In this document: positions 13,680 to 21,499 of the stretch, in pieces | Layout: each line of letters opens with the position of its first letter | Numbering within the stretch: position 1 is the stretch's first letter | From: JAQSWP01 sp050185515 | Lineage (GTDB): Bacteria > Pseudomonadota > Alphaproteobacteria > Reyranellales > JAQSWP01 | Direction of reading: 5' to 3' | Length of the DNA: 24,342 nucleotides | Assembly: GCA_050185515.1 (NCBI GenBank) | Contig: JBFWZG010000041.1 | Location: 1-24,342 of the forward strand | Made by a program: the position numbers and the translations under genes | The notes under the pieces: generated by a model | What the model was told of the DNA's origin: nothing | Databases searched by the model: none | The model's input: the letters and a program-made list of their open reading frames with translations, nothing else

Positions 13680-15089
13680 GTGAACCAGCGCGCCCGCAAA
13701 AAGCTCTTCATCCGCACCTACGGGTGCCAGATGAACGTGTACGATTCGGCCCGCATGGCCGACGTCCTGGCGCCGCTGGGCTACGAGGCCTGCGATGCGC
13801 CGGCGGATGCCGACATGGTCATTCTCAACACCTGCCACATTCGCGAGAAGGCTTCCGAGAAGGTCTTTTCCGAGCTGGGCCGGCTGCGCGCCGAACGCGA
13901 GGCGCGCGCCGACGGACGCGGCATGGTGATCGCGGTAGCCGGCTGCGTCGCCCAGGCCGAGGGCGCCGAGATCCTCCGTCGCGCGCCCTTCGTCGATATC
14001 GTCGTCGGACCGCAGGCCTATCACCGCCTGCCCGAAATGGTGGCGCGCGCCAGTCGCGCCGGCGGCCGGGGCCGTCGCGGCGCGGGCGAACTCGACACCG
14101 AATTTCCCGTCGAACCCAAATTCGATTTCCTGCCGCAGCCCACAGCGCAAGGCGCCGCAGCCTTCCTGTCGATCCAGGAAGGCTGCGACAAGTTCTGCAG
14201 CTTCTGCGTCGTGCCCTATACGCGCGGCGCGGAATATTCGCGCCCCGCCGCCGCCATCATCGAGGAGGCGCGCGGCCTCCTGCAGGGCGGGGCGCTCGAG
14301 ATCACGCTGCTGGGGCAGAACGTCAACGCCTGGCACGGCGAGGGGCTCGACGGAAGGACCTGGAACTTCGCCCGCCTGCTGCGGACGCTGGCCGAGCTGC
14401 CGGGCCTGCGTCGGCTGCGCTACACCACCTCGCATCCGCGCGACATGGACGAGGATCTGATCGCCGCCCATGGCGAGATCGAGGCGCTGATGCCCTATCT
14501 GCACCTGCCGGTGCAGTCGGGGTCGGATCGGATCCTGGACGCGATGAACCGTCAGCACGACGCGGCATTTTACCTCGATATCGTCGAGCGGCTGCGCGCG
14601 CGTCGGCCCGATCTGGCGCTGTCGACCGACTTCATCGTCGGCTTTCCCGGCGAAAGCGACGCTGACTTCGCCGCCAGCCTGAAGCTCGTGCGCCAGGTGG
14701 GCTTCGCCGCCGCCTTTTCCTTCATGTACAGCCCCCGCCCCGGCACGCCGGCAGCCCTGCTCGAGCGCCAGCTGCCCGAGACGGTCAAGGAGGAACGCCT
14801 GAAAGCCCTGCAGCAGGAAATCGCCGACAGCCAGTTGCGCTTCAACCGCGCCAAGCTGGGCGCCACCATGCCGGTGCTGTTCGAGAAGGCCGGCCGCCGC
14901 CCCGGCCAGCTGCTCGGCAAGAGCCCATGGCTGCAGTCGGTCCATGCCGACGGCGCGCCGCGCCTGATCGGCCGCATCGTCGACGTGCGCATCGTCGGGG
15001 CCATGGCCAATTCGCTGGCCGGCGAGATCGTCACCAGCGAGACTGTTTTTCCGTCGGCGCCGGCATCGGCGCAGCGGGTGAACGCTTGA
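13680..15089 (+). CDS. miaB: tRNA-2-methylthio-N6-dimethylallyladenosine synthase MiaB
   Basis: A radical-SAM methylthiotransferase that converts i6A37 to ms2i6A37 in tRNA. The UPF0004 domain has three cluster cysteines: C16 in TYGCQMN, the Cys of NTCHIREKA and that of AGCVAQ. The radical SAM motif C169-x3-C173-x2-C176 follows in EGCDKFCSFCVVPYTRG. The family block LHLPVQSGSDRIL comes next and a C-terminal TRAM domain ends the protein. From GTG 13680 it is 469 residues, close to the E. coli length of 474. The open frame reaches back to TTG 13611, but those residues are not family-like. It shares TTGA with phoH at its end. Confidence 0.95.
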   Translation: MNQRARKKLFIRTYGCQMNVYDSARMADVLAPLGYEACDAPADADMVILNTCHIREKASEKVFSELGRLRAEREARADGRGMVIAVAGCVAQAEGAEILRRAPFVDIVVGPQAYHRLPEMVARASRAGGRGRRGAGELDTEFPVEPKFDFLPQPTAQGAAAFLSIQEGCDKFCSFCVVPYTRGAEYSRPAAAIIEEARGLLQGGALEITLLGQNVNAWHGEGLDGRTWNFARLLRTLAELPGLRRLRYTTSHPRDMDEDLIAAHGEIEALMPYLHLPVQSGSDRILDAMNRQHDAAFYLDIVERLRARRPDLALSTDFIVGFPGESDADFAASLKLVRQVGFAAAFSFMYSPRPGTPAALLERQLPETVKEERLKALQQEIADSQLRFNRAKLGATMPVLFEKAGRRPGQLLGKSPWLQSVHADGAPRLIGRIVDVRIVGAMANSLAGEIVTSETVFPSAPASAQRVNA

Positions 15090-16084
15090 GCCGCGCTCCG
15101 GTCAGCGGCGGCAGGGCCGCGCGCGACAGTACGGTGCGGCTGGAATTCGACGATAACGCCCTGCTGCCGGCGCTGTTCGGCGAGCACGACCGGCATCTGG
15201 CGCGGCTGGAGCAGCTGCTCGACGTTTCCATCCTCTCGCGCGGCAACCAGATCGCCATCGAGGGCGACCCGACCATGGCCGAGGCGGCGCGCGCTACGCT
15301 GGGCACGCTCTATGGCCGGCTCAAGCGCGGCCAGACGGTCGACATGGCCGAAGTTGACGCCGCGGTGCGGCTGGCCAATGTCGGCGGACCGACCGACGCG
15401 CTGGCGATCCGCACGCGGAAGCGGGTGATCATGCCCCGCTCGCCCGGCCAAGAGGCCTATGTCCGCGCCCTGCGCAGCAAGGAGCTGGTGTTCGGGCTGG
15501 GCCCGGCCGGCACCGGCAAGACCTACATGGCGGTCGCCATGGCCGTGGCGCTGCATATCACCGGCGCGGTCGACCGCATCGTGCTGTCGCGACCGGCGGT
15601 CGAGGCCGGCGAGCGCCTGGGCTTCCTGCCCGGCGATCTGCGCGAGAAGGTCGACCCCTATCTGCGCCCGCTCTACGACGCCCTCTACGACATGCTGCCG
15701 GCCGACCAGGTGATCAACCGGCTGGGCTCGGGCGAGATCGAGATTGCGCCCCTGGCCTTCATGCGCGGGCGCACCCTGTCCAACGCCTTCATCATTCTCG
15801 ACGAGGCTCAGAACACCACGCCGATGCAGATGAAGATGTTCCTGACCCGCCTCGGCGAGGGTTCGCGCATGGTGGTGACCGGCGATCTATCGCAGATCGA
15901 CCTGCCGTCCGGCGCCGTGTCGGGCCTGCGCGACGCCGTCGACACGCTGGGCTCGATCCGCAACCTGGAGATCGTGCGCTTCTCCGCCGCCGACGTGGTG
16001 CGCCACGACCTGGTGGCCGAGATCGTGCGCGCCTATGACGCGCGCGACGCCGCGCGGCGACGGACCCGCGACGATCCGGCGTGA
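15086..16084 (+). CDS. PhoH family ATPase (PhoH-like / YbeZ)
   Basis: A cytosolic P-loop NTPase of 332 residues, of the YbeZ type that partners YbeY in RNA and ribosome maturation. The N-terminal KH-like region (RLEFDDNALLPALFGEHDRHL) is followed by Walker A GPAGTGKT (139-146). The RPAVEAGERLGFLPGD block and Walker B AFIILDEAQN come next, then VVTGDLSQIDLPSG. The start TTG 15086 overlaps the miaB stop as TTGA, and the stop overlaps the ybeY start as GTGA, so all three are probably translationally coupled. The open frame upstream of 15086 lies inside miaB and is spurious. Confidence 0.94.
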   Translation: MSRAPVSGGRAARDSTVRLEFDDNALLPALFGEHDRHLARLEQLLDVSILSRGNQIAIEGDPTMAEAARATLGTLYGRLKRGQTVDMAEVDAAVRLANVGGPTDALAIRTRKRVIMPRSPGQEAYVRALRSKELVFGLGPAGTGKTYMAVAMAVALHITGAVDRIVLSRPAVEAGERLGFLPGDLREKVDPYLRPLYDALYDMLPADQVINRLGSGEIEIAPLAFMRGRTLSNAFIILDEAQNTTPMQMKMFLTRLGEGSRMVVTGDLSQIDLPSGAVSGLRDAVDTLGSIRNLEIVRFSAADVVRHDLVAEIVRAYDARDAARRRTRDDPA

Positions 16085-16608
16085 GCGCCAGGCGCAAGCC
16101 GGCGACGCCGGTCGAGATCGTCGTGCTGGCGCCGGCCTGGCGCCGCGCGATCAAGGACGCGACGCCGCTGGCCCGCCGCGCCGTTCGCGCCGCGCTGGAA
16201 GGCGCCGGCCATGCGGGCGAGCGCCGTTCCATTGCCGTGGCGCTGGCCGACGATGCGCTGCTGCGCGAACTCAACCGCCGCTATCGCAGCAAGGACAAGC
16301 CGACCAACGTGCTGTCCTTCGAGGCCGGCCTGCCCGACCGGCTGGGCGACATCGCGCTGGCGCTGGAGACGCTGCGCGCCGAGGCGCGGCAGCAGGGCAA
16401 GACCCTGCGGGCGCATTTCCAGCACCTCCTGGTGCATGGCGCGCTGCATCTGCTGGGCCACGACCACGAGAAAACCGCCCCGGCCGAGCGCATGGAGGCG
16501 CTGGAGCGCGCGATCCTAACCGGACTGGGGGTTGGGGATCCCTACGCCCCGCAGGCCGCCGCGCCGGCCCGAAAACACGCCAAAAAGCGCATGATGCCAA
16601 AGCGTTAG
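16081..16608 (+). CDS. ybeY: endoribonuclease / rRNA maturation factor YbeY
   Basis: YbeY is a zinc-dependent RNase needed for 16S rRNA 3'-end maturation and 70S quality control. The 175-residue protein has ELNRRYRSKDKPTNVLSFE and the metal motif HGALHLLGHDH with His119, His123 and His129. A basic Lys/Arg tail of about 15 residues extends past the family core. The start GTG 16081 overlaps the phoH stop. The neighbours phoH and corC are its usual operon companions. Confidence 0.94.
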   Translation: MSARRKPATPVEIVVLAPAWRRAIKDATPLARRAVRAALEGAGHAGERRSIAVALADDALLRELNRRYRSKDKPTNVLSFEAGLPDRLGDIALALETLRAEARQQGKTLRAHFQHLLVHGALHLLGHDHEKTAPAERMEALERAILTGLGVGDPYAPQAAAPARKHAKKRMMPKR

Positions 16609-16655
16609 ACGATGGGACGAGCGCCACTCGCCAGACGTGCTACAGTCCACCGACC

Positions 16656-17660
16656 ATGAACCACGACCGAAGCAAGCCGGTCCCGCGCGAGCGCGAGGGG
16701 GCCGGCGACGCCCAGCGCCAGCCAGCGGACCCTGTCCCCGCCGCCCAGACCTCGCAAGCCCCGGGCACGCCCAGCGCCCTCGCCACGCCCTCCGCGCTGT
16801 CGCGCCCGTCCGGCCTGCGCCGGCTGGCGCAAAAGTTCCTGCGCCGGCGCGAGCCTGAGGACGCCATCCGCGACGCCATCGAGGAGCTGATCGAGGAGCA
16901 GCCGGTCTCCGAAGGCGGTATCGGCGCCGACGAGCGCATGATGCTGCACAACATCCTGGCGTTGCGCGACCTGACCGTCGCCGACGTCATGGTGCCGCGG
17001 GTCGACATCGTCGCCATCGCCGCCGACACTCCGCTCGAGACGCTGGTCGCCGTCATGGGCAAGGAGGCGCATTCGCGCCTGCCGGTCTATTCCGGCTCGC
17101 TCGACGAAGTGACGGGCATGGTCCACATCAAGGACGTGCTGCCCTACTGGAGCAGCCACAAGCGCTTCAACCTCAGCGACATAGTGCGCCGCGTGCTGTT
17201 CGTGGCGCCGACCATGCCGGTGCTGGAGATGCTGCTCGAGATGCGGCGCACCCGCATCCACATGGCGATCGTGGTCGACGAGTTCGGCGGCACCGACGGG
17301 CTGCTGACCATCGAGGATCTGGTCGAGGAGATCGTCGGCGAGATCGACGATGAGCATGACATCGAGGAAACCACGCCGCTGGTGCTGCGCAAGGACGGTT
17401 CCGTCGACGCCCGCGCCCGCGCCACGATCGAGGAGTTCGAGCAGCGCTTCGGCAACGTGTTCCAGGAAGACGAGCGCGACGACATCGACACGCTGGGCGG
17501 GCTGGTGTTCTCGCTGGCCGGGCGCATTCCCGAGCGCGGCGAGATCATCCGCCACTCCTCGGGCGTCGAGTTCGAGGTGCTGGACGTCGATCCCAGGCGC
17601 ATCCGCCGCTTGCGGGTGCGCAACATCCCGCCGCTTCCCGACGCCGCGCGATCGGCCTGA
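16656..17660 (+). CDS. corC: CorC/HlyC-type CBS-domain protein (hemolysin-family, transporter-associated)
   Basis: A 334-residue soluble protein. A disordered N-terminus rich in Pro, Ala and Ser (about 1-50) precedes the paired CBS domains: VADVMVPRVDIVAIAADTPLETLV to DVLPYW, then VLFVAPTMPVLEMLLEMRRTRIHMAIVVDEFGGTDGLLTIEDLVEEIVGEI, split here for description only. A C-terminal CorC_HlyC domain with DIDTLGGLVFSLAGRIP follows. The DUF21 membrane domain of longer relatives is absent, as in E. coli CorC. CorC is linked to magnesium and cobalt efflux and, in this operon context, to envelope and ribosome maturation genes. The start is ATG 16656, 47 bp after ybeY. Confidence 0.9.
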   Translation: MNHDRSKPVPREREGAGDAQRQPADPVPAAQTSQAPGTPSALATPSALSRPSGLRRLAQKFLRRREPEDAIRDAIEELIEEQPVSEGGIGADERMMLHNILALRDLTVADVMVPRVDIVAIAADTPLETLVAVMGKEAHSRLPVYSGSLDEVTGMVHIKDVLPYWSSHKRFNLSDIVRRVLFVAPTMPVLEMLLEMRRTRIHMAIVVDEFGGTDGLLTIEDLVEEIVGEIDDEHDIEETTPLVLRKDGSVDARARATIEEFEQRFGNVFQEDERDDIDTLGGLVFSLAGRIPERGEIIRHSSGVEFEVLDVDPRRIRRLRVRNIPPLPDAARSA

Positions 17661-17719
17661 GCCCGACGCCCCCGATGGCGGGTTGCGCCGGAAGCGGGCC
17701 CGTCGCATAAGCCTGAGCC

Positions 17720-19291
17720 ATGACCGCCGCCAGCACCGACGCGCCGCCGCGCCTCGCCGGCCTCGCCGCCCGCCTCGCCGCCTTGCGCGGCTGGCGGCGC
17801 TACGGGCTGGCGCTGTTCGCCGGCGCCGTCGGCACGCTGGCGATGCCGCCGGTCGATTTCCCGCCGGCCATGCTGGTCGCGTTGCCGGTGCTGTTCCTGC
17901 TGGCCGACGGAGCCGAACGGCCATGGGCGGCGTTCTGGTGCGGCGCGTTCTGGGGCGCCGGCCATTTCGCGACCGGCCTCTACTGGATCGTCTTCGCCTA
18001 TCTGGTGCCGCCGGCCGATTTTGCCCTGATGGGCCCGCCGACCGTGCTCGGGCTGGCGCTGCTGCTGGCCGCCTTCGTCGGCGGCGCCATGGCGCTGTTC
18101 CGCCTGCTCTGCCGGCGCCTGCCGCGCCTGATCGATGCGACATGGCGTCGGGTCGTTCTGTTCGCCGTCTGCTTCGTCGTCTTCGAGTGGCTGCGCGGTC
18201 ACGTACTGACGGGCTTTCCGTGGAACCAGATCGGCCATGCCTGGACCATTTCCGATGCGGTGTCGCAGGTCGCCGCCCTGACGGGCATTTACGGCCTCTC
18301 GCTGCTCAGCCTGCTGGTCTTCACCCTGCCGGTCGCCGGGCTGCGGCCAACCATCGCCGCGGCACTGCTGCTGATCGTGCTGGCGGGCGGCGGCGCGGCG
18401 CGGCTGGCATCCGACCCGGGCGGCGAGCAGGAGGGCGTCTACCTGCGGGTCGTGCAGCCCAACGTGGCGCAGGCCGAGAAATGGCTGTCGGGCCTGGCCA
18501 ACGCGCATTTCGCCAAGACTCTGCGGCTGACCGAGCTGCCCTCCGACAAGCCGATCACCATCGTGGTGTGGCCCGAAACCGCCGTGTCCTTCGCCCTGGC
18601 GCCCAGCGCCGTCCATCGCGAGGCGATGGCGCGGGCCATGCCCAAGGGCGCCTACCTTCTCACTGGCGCGCCGCGGCCGACCTTCGGCAACGACGGCAGG
18701 CGCGAGGTCTACAACTCGGTCCATGTCGTGGATTCCAACGGCAACATCCAGGCCGACTACGACAAGTTCCATCTCGTGCCGCTGGGCGAGTATCTGCCGC
18801 TGCGCGACTGGCTGCCCTTGGAGGACACGGTCGGCCGCGGCTCCTTCGAAGCGGGGCCCGGGCCGCGCACCCTGCGCCTGCCCGGCCTGCCGCCGGTGTC
18901 CGTCCTGATCTGCTATGAGATCATTTTCCCCGGCGCCGTCGTCGATCCGGGCGACCGGCCGCGTTGGCTGCTCAATGTGACTAATGACGCGTGGTTCGGG
19001 GTTTCCAGCGGACCCTACCAGCACCTCGCCAATGCGCGGATGCGGGCGATCGAAGAAGGCCTGCCGCTGGTGCGTTCCGCCAACACCGGTATTTCCGCCA
19101 TATTCGACTCCTATGGCAGAACCGTCGCGCGGCTCGGATTGGAAAAGACCGGCGTGATCGACAACGAGTTGCCGCGCGCCCTGCCGCCGACGCCCTATGC
19201 GCGCTTTGGCGACTGGGCCCTGGCAGTGCTTCTGATCGGCGTGGCCGTCTTGTGCGTCAATCTGCGCCGTTCGATAGTCCCGGTTGAATAG
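17720..19291 (+). CDS. lnt: apolipoprotein N-acyltransferase
   Basis: Lnt adds the third acyl chain to the N-terminal Cys of lipoproteins at the periplasmic face of the inner membrane. The 523-residue protein has about seven hydrophobic segments in the first 210 residues and a nitrilase-like domain. The catalytic triad is Glu286 (VWPETAV), Lys349 (YDKFHLVPLGEYLPLR) and Cys398 (LICYEIIFP). A last transmembrane helix (about 495-515) closes the protein. The ATG 17720 start follows 59 bp after corC. The 3' end overlaps a hairpin with a T-run, suggesting the fur-to-lnt block stops here. In Sinorhizobium the homologue (actA) is needed for acid tolerance. Confidence 0.95.
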   Translation: MTAASTDAPPRLAGLAARLAALRGWRRYGLALFAGAVGTLAMPPVDFPPAMLVALPVLFLLADGAERPWAAFWCGAFWGAGHFATGLYWIVFAYLVPPADFALMGPPTVLGLALLLAAFVGGAMALFRLLCRRLPRLIDATWRRVVLFAVCFVVFEWLRGHVLTGFPWNQIGHAWTISDAVSQVAALTGIYGLSLLSLLVFTLPVAGLRPTIAAALLLIVLAGGGAARLASDPGGEQEGVYLRVVQPNVAQAEKWLSGLANAHFAKTLRLTELPSDKPITIVVWPETAVSFALAPSAVHREAMARAMPKGAYLLTGAPRPTFGNDGRREVYNSVHVVDSNGNIQADYDKFHLVPLGEYLPLRDWLPLEDTVGRGSFEAGPGPRTLRLPGLPPVSVLICYEIIFPGAVVDPGDRPRWLLNVTNDAWFGVSSGPYQHLANARMRAIEEGLPLVRSANTGISAIFDSYGRTVARLGLEKTGVIDNELPRALPPTPYARFGDWALAVLLIGVAVLCVNLRRSIVPVE

Positions 19292-19306
19292 CGAACAGCG
19301 TTTTTT
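19265..19306 (+). terminator. intrinsic terminator overlapping the end of lnt
   Basis: CGCCGTTCG (19265-19273) pairs with CGAACAGCG (19292-19300) over 9 bp with one C-A mismatch, leaving an 18-nt loop. Six T (19301-19306) follow directly. The left arm lies in the last codons of lnt and the right arm starts just after its stop codon. Confidence 0.55.
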
Positions 19307-19309
19307 AGC

Positions 19310-19337
19310 GTGACATGGTGAGGGAACCGCATACATT
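19310..19337 (+). promoter_or_regulatory. candidate promoter of the XRE regulator gene
   Basis: GTGACA (19310-19315; 5 of 6) and TACATT (19332-19337; 4 of 6) are spaced by 16 bp, directly after the lnt terminator. The -10 box lies inside the palindrome 19329-19344. Confidence 0.45.
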
Positions 19338-19344
19338 TGTATGC
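19329..19344. promoter_or_regulatory. operator-like palindrome GCATACA-TT-TGTATGC
   Basis: Perfect 7-bp arms around TT, 91 bp before the XRE start and overlapping its candidate -10 box. Its AT-rich core stands out from the GC-rich surroundings. The size and symmetry suit a dimeric helix-turn-helix repressor, most simply the XRE protein itself. Confidence 0.5.
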
Positions 19345-19435
19345 ACTCAGCTTATGAGGCGAACGGCATCGCGCCTGCCGTTACGCAACTGATCAGCAAT
19401 ACCGACGCCACCAGGGAAAGCGGGAGAAGAAGAGA

Positions 19436-19891
19436 ATGGGCAGGCCACATCCGGTCGACGTGCATGTCGGCAGCCGCGTGCGTCAGCGCCGAACCTTGCT
19501 CGGCATGAGCCAGGAGAAACTCGGCGACGCGGTGGGCCTCACCTTCCAGCAGATCCAGAAATACGAACGCGGCACCAACCGCATCGGCTGCAGCCGGCTT
19601 TACGAATTCAGCAAGGTGCTCGACGTTCCCGTCTCCTATTTCTTCGACGAGATGCCGGTCAACGTTCTGGTCGGCCGTCCGGGCGGCAAGGGCCGCGGTC
19701 GCGGCATGTCCGACAGCGCCGCCGAGTTCCAGCACGAGAAGGATCCGCTGGCCAAGCGCGAGACGCTGGAGCTGGTGCGCGCCTACTACAAGATCGTCGA
19801 GCCGCGCGTTCGCAAGCGCATCTTCGAGATGGTGAAGACGATCGGCCAGACCAGCGCCGCCGCCGTCACCGGCCGCAAGGGCAAGCGCTAG
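19436..19891 (+). CDS. XRE-family helix-turn-helix regulator (PhrR-like)
   Basis: A 151-residue regulator. The HTH_3 domain (about 8-64) reads VGSRVRQRRTLLGMSQEKLGDAVGLTFQQIQKYERGTNRI, shown here as the family motif in fragments, and ends with LDVPVSYFFDEMP. A Gly/Arg linker (80-90) joins it to a helical C-terminus (ETLELVRAYYKIVEPRVRKRIFEMVKTI) that may mediate dimer contact. GGAGAAGAAGAG precedes ATG 19436. The place between lnt and metK is conserved in alphaproteobacteria; in Sinorhizobium the gene after the lnt homologue is phrR, reported as low-pH induced. Direct targets are unknown. The palindrome upstream suggests self-regulation. Confidence 0.88.
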   Translation: MGRPHPVDVHVGSRVRQRRTLLGMSQEKLGDAVGLTFQQIQKYERGTNRIGCSRLYEFSKVLDVPVSYFFDEMPVNVLVGRPGGKGRGRGMSDSAAEFQHEKDPLAKRETLELVRAYYKIVEPRVRKRIFEMVKTIGQTSAAAVTGRKGKR

Positions 19892-20159
19892 CGCACGACC
19901 GCATCGACTGGTCGGCGGGCCGCCGGCGCCGGCCGGACGCGACATTTCCGTGGCTGCCGCGACCGCCCGGCCAGGAGCGGCTTCTCCCCTTGATTTTTTC
20001 GGCACAGGCGACGCAAATAAGGCGCTTTTCGGAACCCCCGGGCTCCGGCGGCCGTGGATGAATTTGGACGACTTGCGACCACGCAAAAAAACGCTAAGCG
20101 GATTGGGCGGCCGCGCCGTCGATCCCTGAGTCCAGCGATCGATGGGAGACAACAAGGCC
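19892..20159 (+). promoter_or_regulatory. metK leader region
   Basis: This 268-bp gap should hold the metK promoter. Candidates are weak: TTGATT (19990-19995) has no good -10 box, and TTGCGAC (20073-20079) with GCTAAGCG (20093-20100) fits the alphaproteobacterial pattern only partly. It also has an imperfect inverted repeat (20030-20037 with 20040-20047) and a GC-rich 12-bp palindrome (19922-19933). I compared it by eye with what I recall of SAM/SAH and SAM-II riboswitches and found no match. Confidence 0.3.
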
Positions 20160-21356
20160 ATGGCCGCGCTCAAGGACTATCTCTTCACCAGCGAATCCGT
20201 TTCCGAAGGCCATCCCGACAAGGTGTGCGACCGCATCTCGGACGAGATCGTCGACCTGTTCCTCGCGGCGGACCCCTATGCCCGCGTCGCCTGCGAGACG
20301 CTGACGACGACCAACCGCATCGTCATCGCCGGCGAGGTGCGCGGCCCGCGCGGGCTCGTGGAGAAGAACGGCAAGGTCAAGGCGGAGAAGATCGAGGCCG
20401 TGGCCCGCCGCGCCGTCAAGGACATCGGCTACGAGCAGAAGGGCTTCCACTGGAAGAAGGCCAAGCTCAGCGTCTACTTGCACGGCCAGTCGGCCGATAT
20501 CGCCCAGGGCGTCGACGCCAAGGGCAACAAGGACGAGGGCGCGGGCGACCAGGGCATCATGTTCGGCTATGCCTGCAACGAGACGCCCGAGCTTATGCCG
20601 GCGCCGATCCAGTACGCGCACAACATCCTGCGCGACATGGCCGCCGCCCGCCATTCGGGCAAGGAGAAGCTGCTCGGCCCCGACGCCAAGAGCCAGGTGA
20701 CGCTGCAGTACGTCAACGGCAAGCCGGTGCGCGCCACCGCCGTCGTGGTCTCGACCCAGCACGGCGAGAAGGCCGACCAGGACATGGTGCGCGAGATCGT
20801 CCGACCCTATGTCGAAAAGGTGCTGCCCAAGGGCTGGATGCCGCCGGAGGACCATTTCTACGTCAACCCGACCGGCCGTTTCGTCATCGGCGGCCCCGAC
20901 GGCGATGCCGGCCTCACCGGGCGCAAGATCATCGTCGACACCTATGGCGGCGCCGCCCCGCATGGCGGCGGCGCGTTCTCGGGCAAGGATCCGACCAAGG
21001 TCGATCGCTCCGCCGCCTATGCCGCGCGCTATCTCGCCAAGAACGTGGTGGCCGCCGAGCTCGCCGAGCGCTGCACCATCCAGCTGTCCTACGCGATCGG
21101 CGTGTCGCATCCGCTTTCGGTCTACGTCAACCTGCACGAGACCGGCCAGGTCGACGAGGCGAAGCTGTCGAAAGTGCTGCAGCAGCTGGTCAACCTCTCG
21201 CCGCGCGGCATCCGCGAGCATCTGAAGCTCAATCGCCCGATCTACGCCCGCACCGCCGCGTACGGCCATTTCGGCCGCAAGGCGGAGAAGGATGGCGGCT
21301 TCTCGTGGGAGAAGACCGATCTGGTCAAGGAACTGAAATCGGCTTTCCGGGCTTGA
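20160..21356 (+). CDS. metK: S-adenosylmethionine synthetase
   Basis: MetK makes S-adenosylmethionine from methionine and ATP in the cytosol. From ATG 20160 the protein has 398 residues, typical of alphaproteobacteria. Signatures are YLFTSESVSEGHPDKV (ATP and Mg site), the gating-loop segment QSADIAQGVD, GAGDQGIMFGYA, and GGGAFSGKDPTKVDRSAAY. The insert after PYARVACETLTTTNRIVIAGEVRG is of the alphaproteobacterial form. An in-frame ATG at 20142 would add MGDNKA; I prefer 20160 because GGGAGA and AAGG lie upstream of it and the conserved N-terminus begins there. It follows the XRE gene; the convergent cls gene lies beyond a palindromic repeat instead of the trmB often found here. Confidence 0.96.
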   Translation: MAALKDYLFTSESVSEGHPDKVCDRISDEIVDLFLAADPYARVACETLTTTNRIVIAGEVRGPRGLVEKNGKVKAEKIEAVARRAVKDIGYEQKGFHWKKAKLSVYLHGQSADIAQGVDAKGNKDEGAGDQGIMFGYACNETPELMPAPIQYAHNILRDMAAARHSGKEKLLGPDAKSQVTLQYVNGKPVRATAVVVSTQHGEKADQDMVREIVRPYVEKVLPKGWMPPEDHFYVNPTGRFVIGGPDGDAGLTGRKIIVDTYGGAAPHGGGAFSGKDPTKVDRSAAYAARYLAKNVVAAELAERCTIQLSYAIGVSHPLSVYVNLHETGQVDEAKLSKVLQQLVNLSPRGIREHLKLNRPIYARTAAYGHFGRKAEKDGGFSWEKTDLVKELKSAFRA

Positions 21357-21357
21357 A

Positions 21358-21486
21358 TACTCCCCCTCGTCCTGAGGAGCGGCCCGCAAGGGCCGCGTCT
21401 CGAAGGACAAGCCACAGTGGCGTTCTTCGCCTAGTCGATCCTTCGAGACGCTCGCATGCGCTCGCTCCTCAGGATGAGGGGGAGTA
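21358..21486. repeat. 129-bp nested palindromic intergenic element
   Basis: Outer arms 21358-21380 and 21464-21486 are complementary over 23 bp with one G-T pair. Inside, 21395-21407 and 21439-21451 pair perfectly over 13 bp. Within the left half, GCGGCCC (21379-21385), loop GCAA and GGGCCGC (21390-21396) form a perfect 7-bp GNRA hairpin; CGCATGCG (21453-21460) is a further palindrome. The motif pair CCTGAGGAGC and TCTCGAAGGA resembles dispersed REP/MITE-like repeats of alphaproteobacteria. It fills the gap between the convergent metK and cls genes and could end transcription in both directions. Confidence 0.8.
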
Positions 21487-21499
21487 GTTTGGCGGCTGC

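Noticed and set aside
12717..14945. 742-codon open frame on the minus strand across plsC and miaB
   Set aside because: It lies antisense to two clear genes, is rich in Arg, Gly, Ala, His and Gln without family motifs, and arises from GC-biased third positions.
16656..17660. Haemolysin toxin
   Set aside because: The hemolysin label for CBS/CorC_HlyC proteins is historical; the domains point to ion-transport or operon-linked housekeeping function.
17144..19336. 730-codon open frame antisense to corC and lnt
   Set aside because: The sense-strand genes have full catalytic motifs; this frame has none and is a compositional shadow.
19922..19933. 12-bp palindrome GCCGGCGCCGGC after the XRE gene
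   Set aside because: Made only of G and C in very GC-rich sequence, so chance is a sufficient explanation.
20073..20091. Hairpin TTGCG-ACCA-CGCAA with a following A-run before metK
   Set aside because: On the plus strand it is followed by A, not T, and on the minus strand the T-run precedes the stem, so it is not a terminator in either direction.
19892..20159. Possible SAM-sensing riboswitch before metK
   Set aside because: I could not find the conserved strings of SAM/SAH or SAM-II aptamers by eye. A covariance-model search would settle it.
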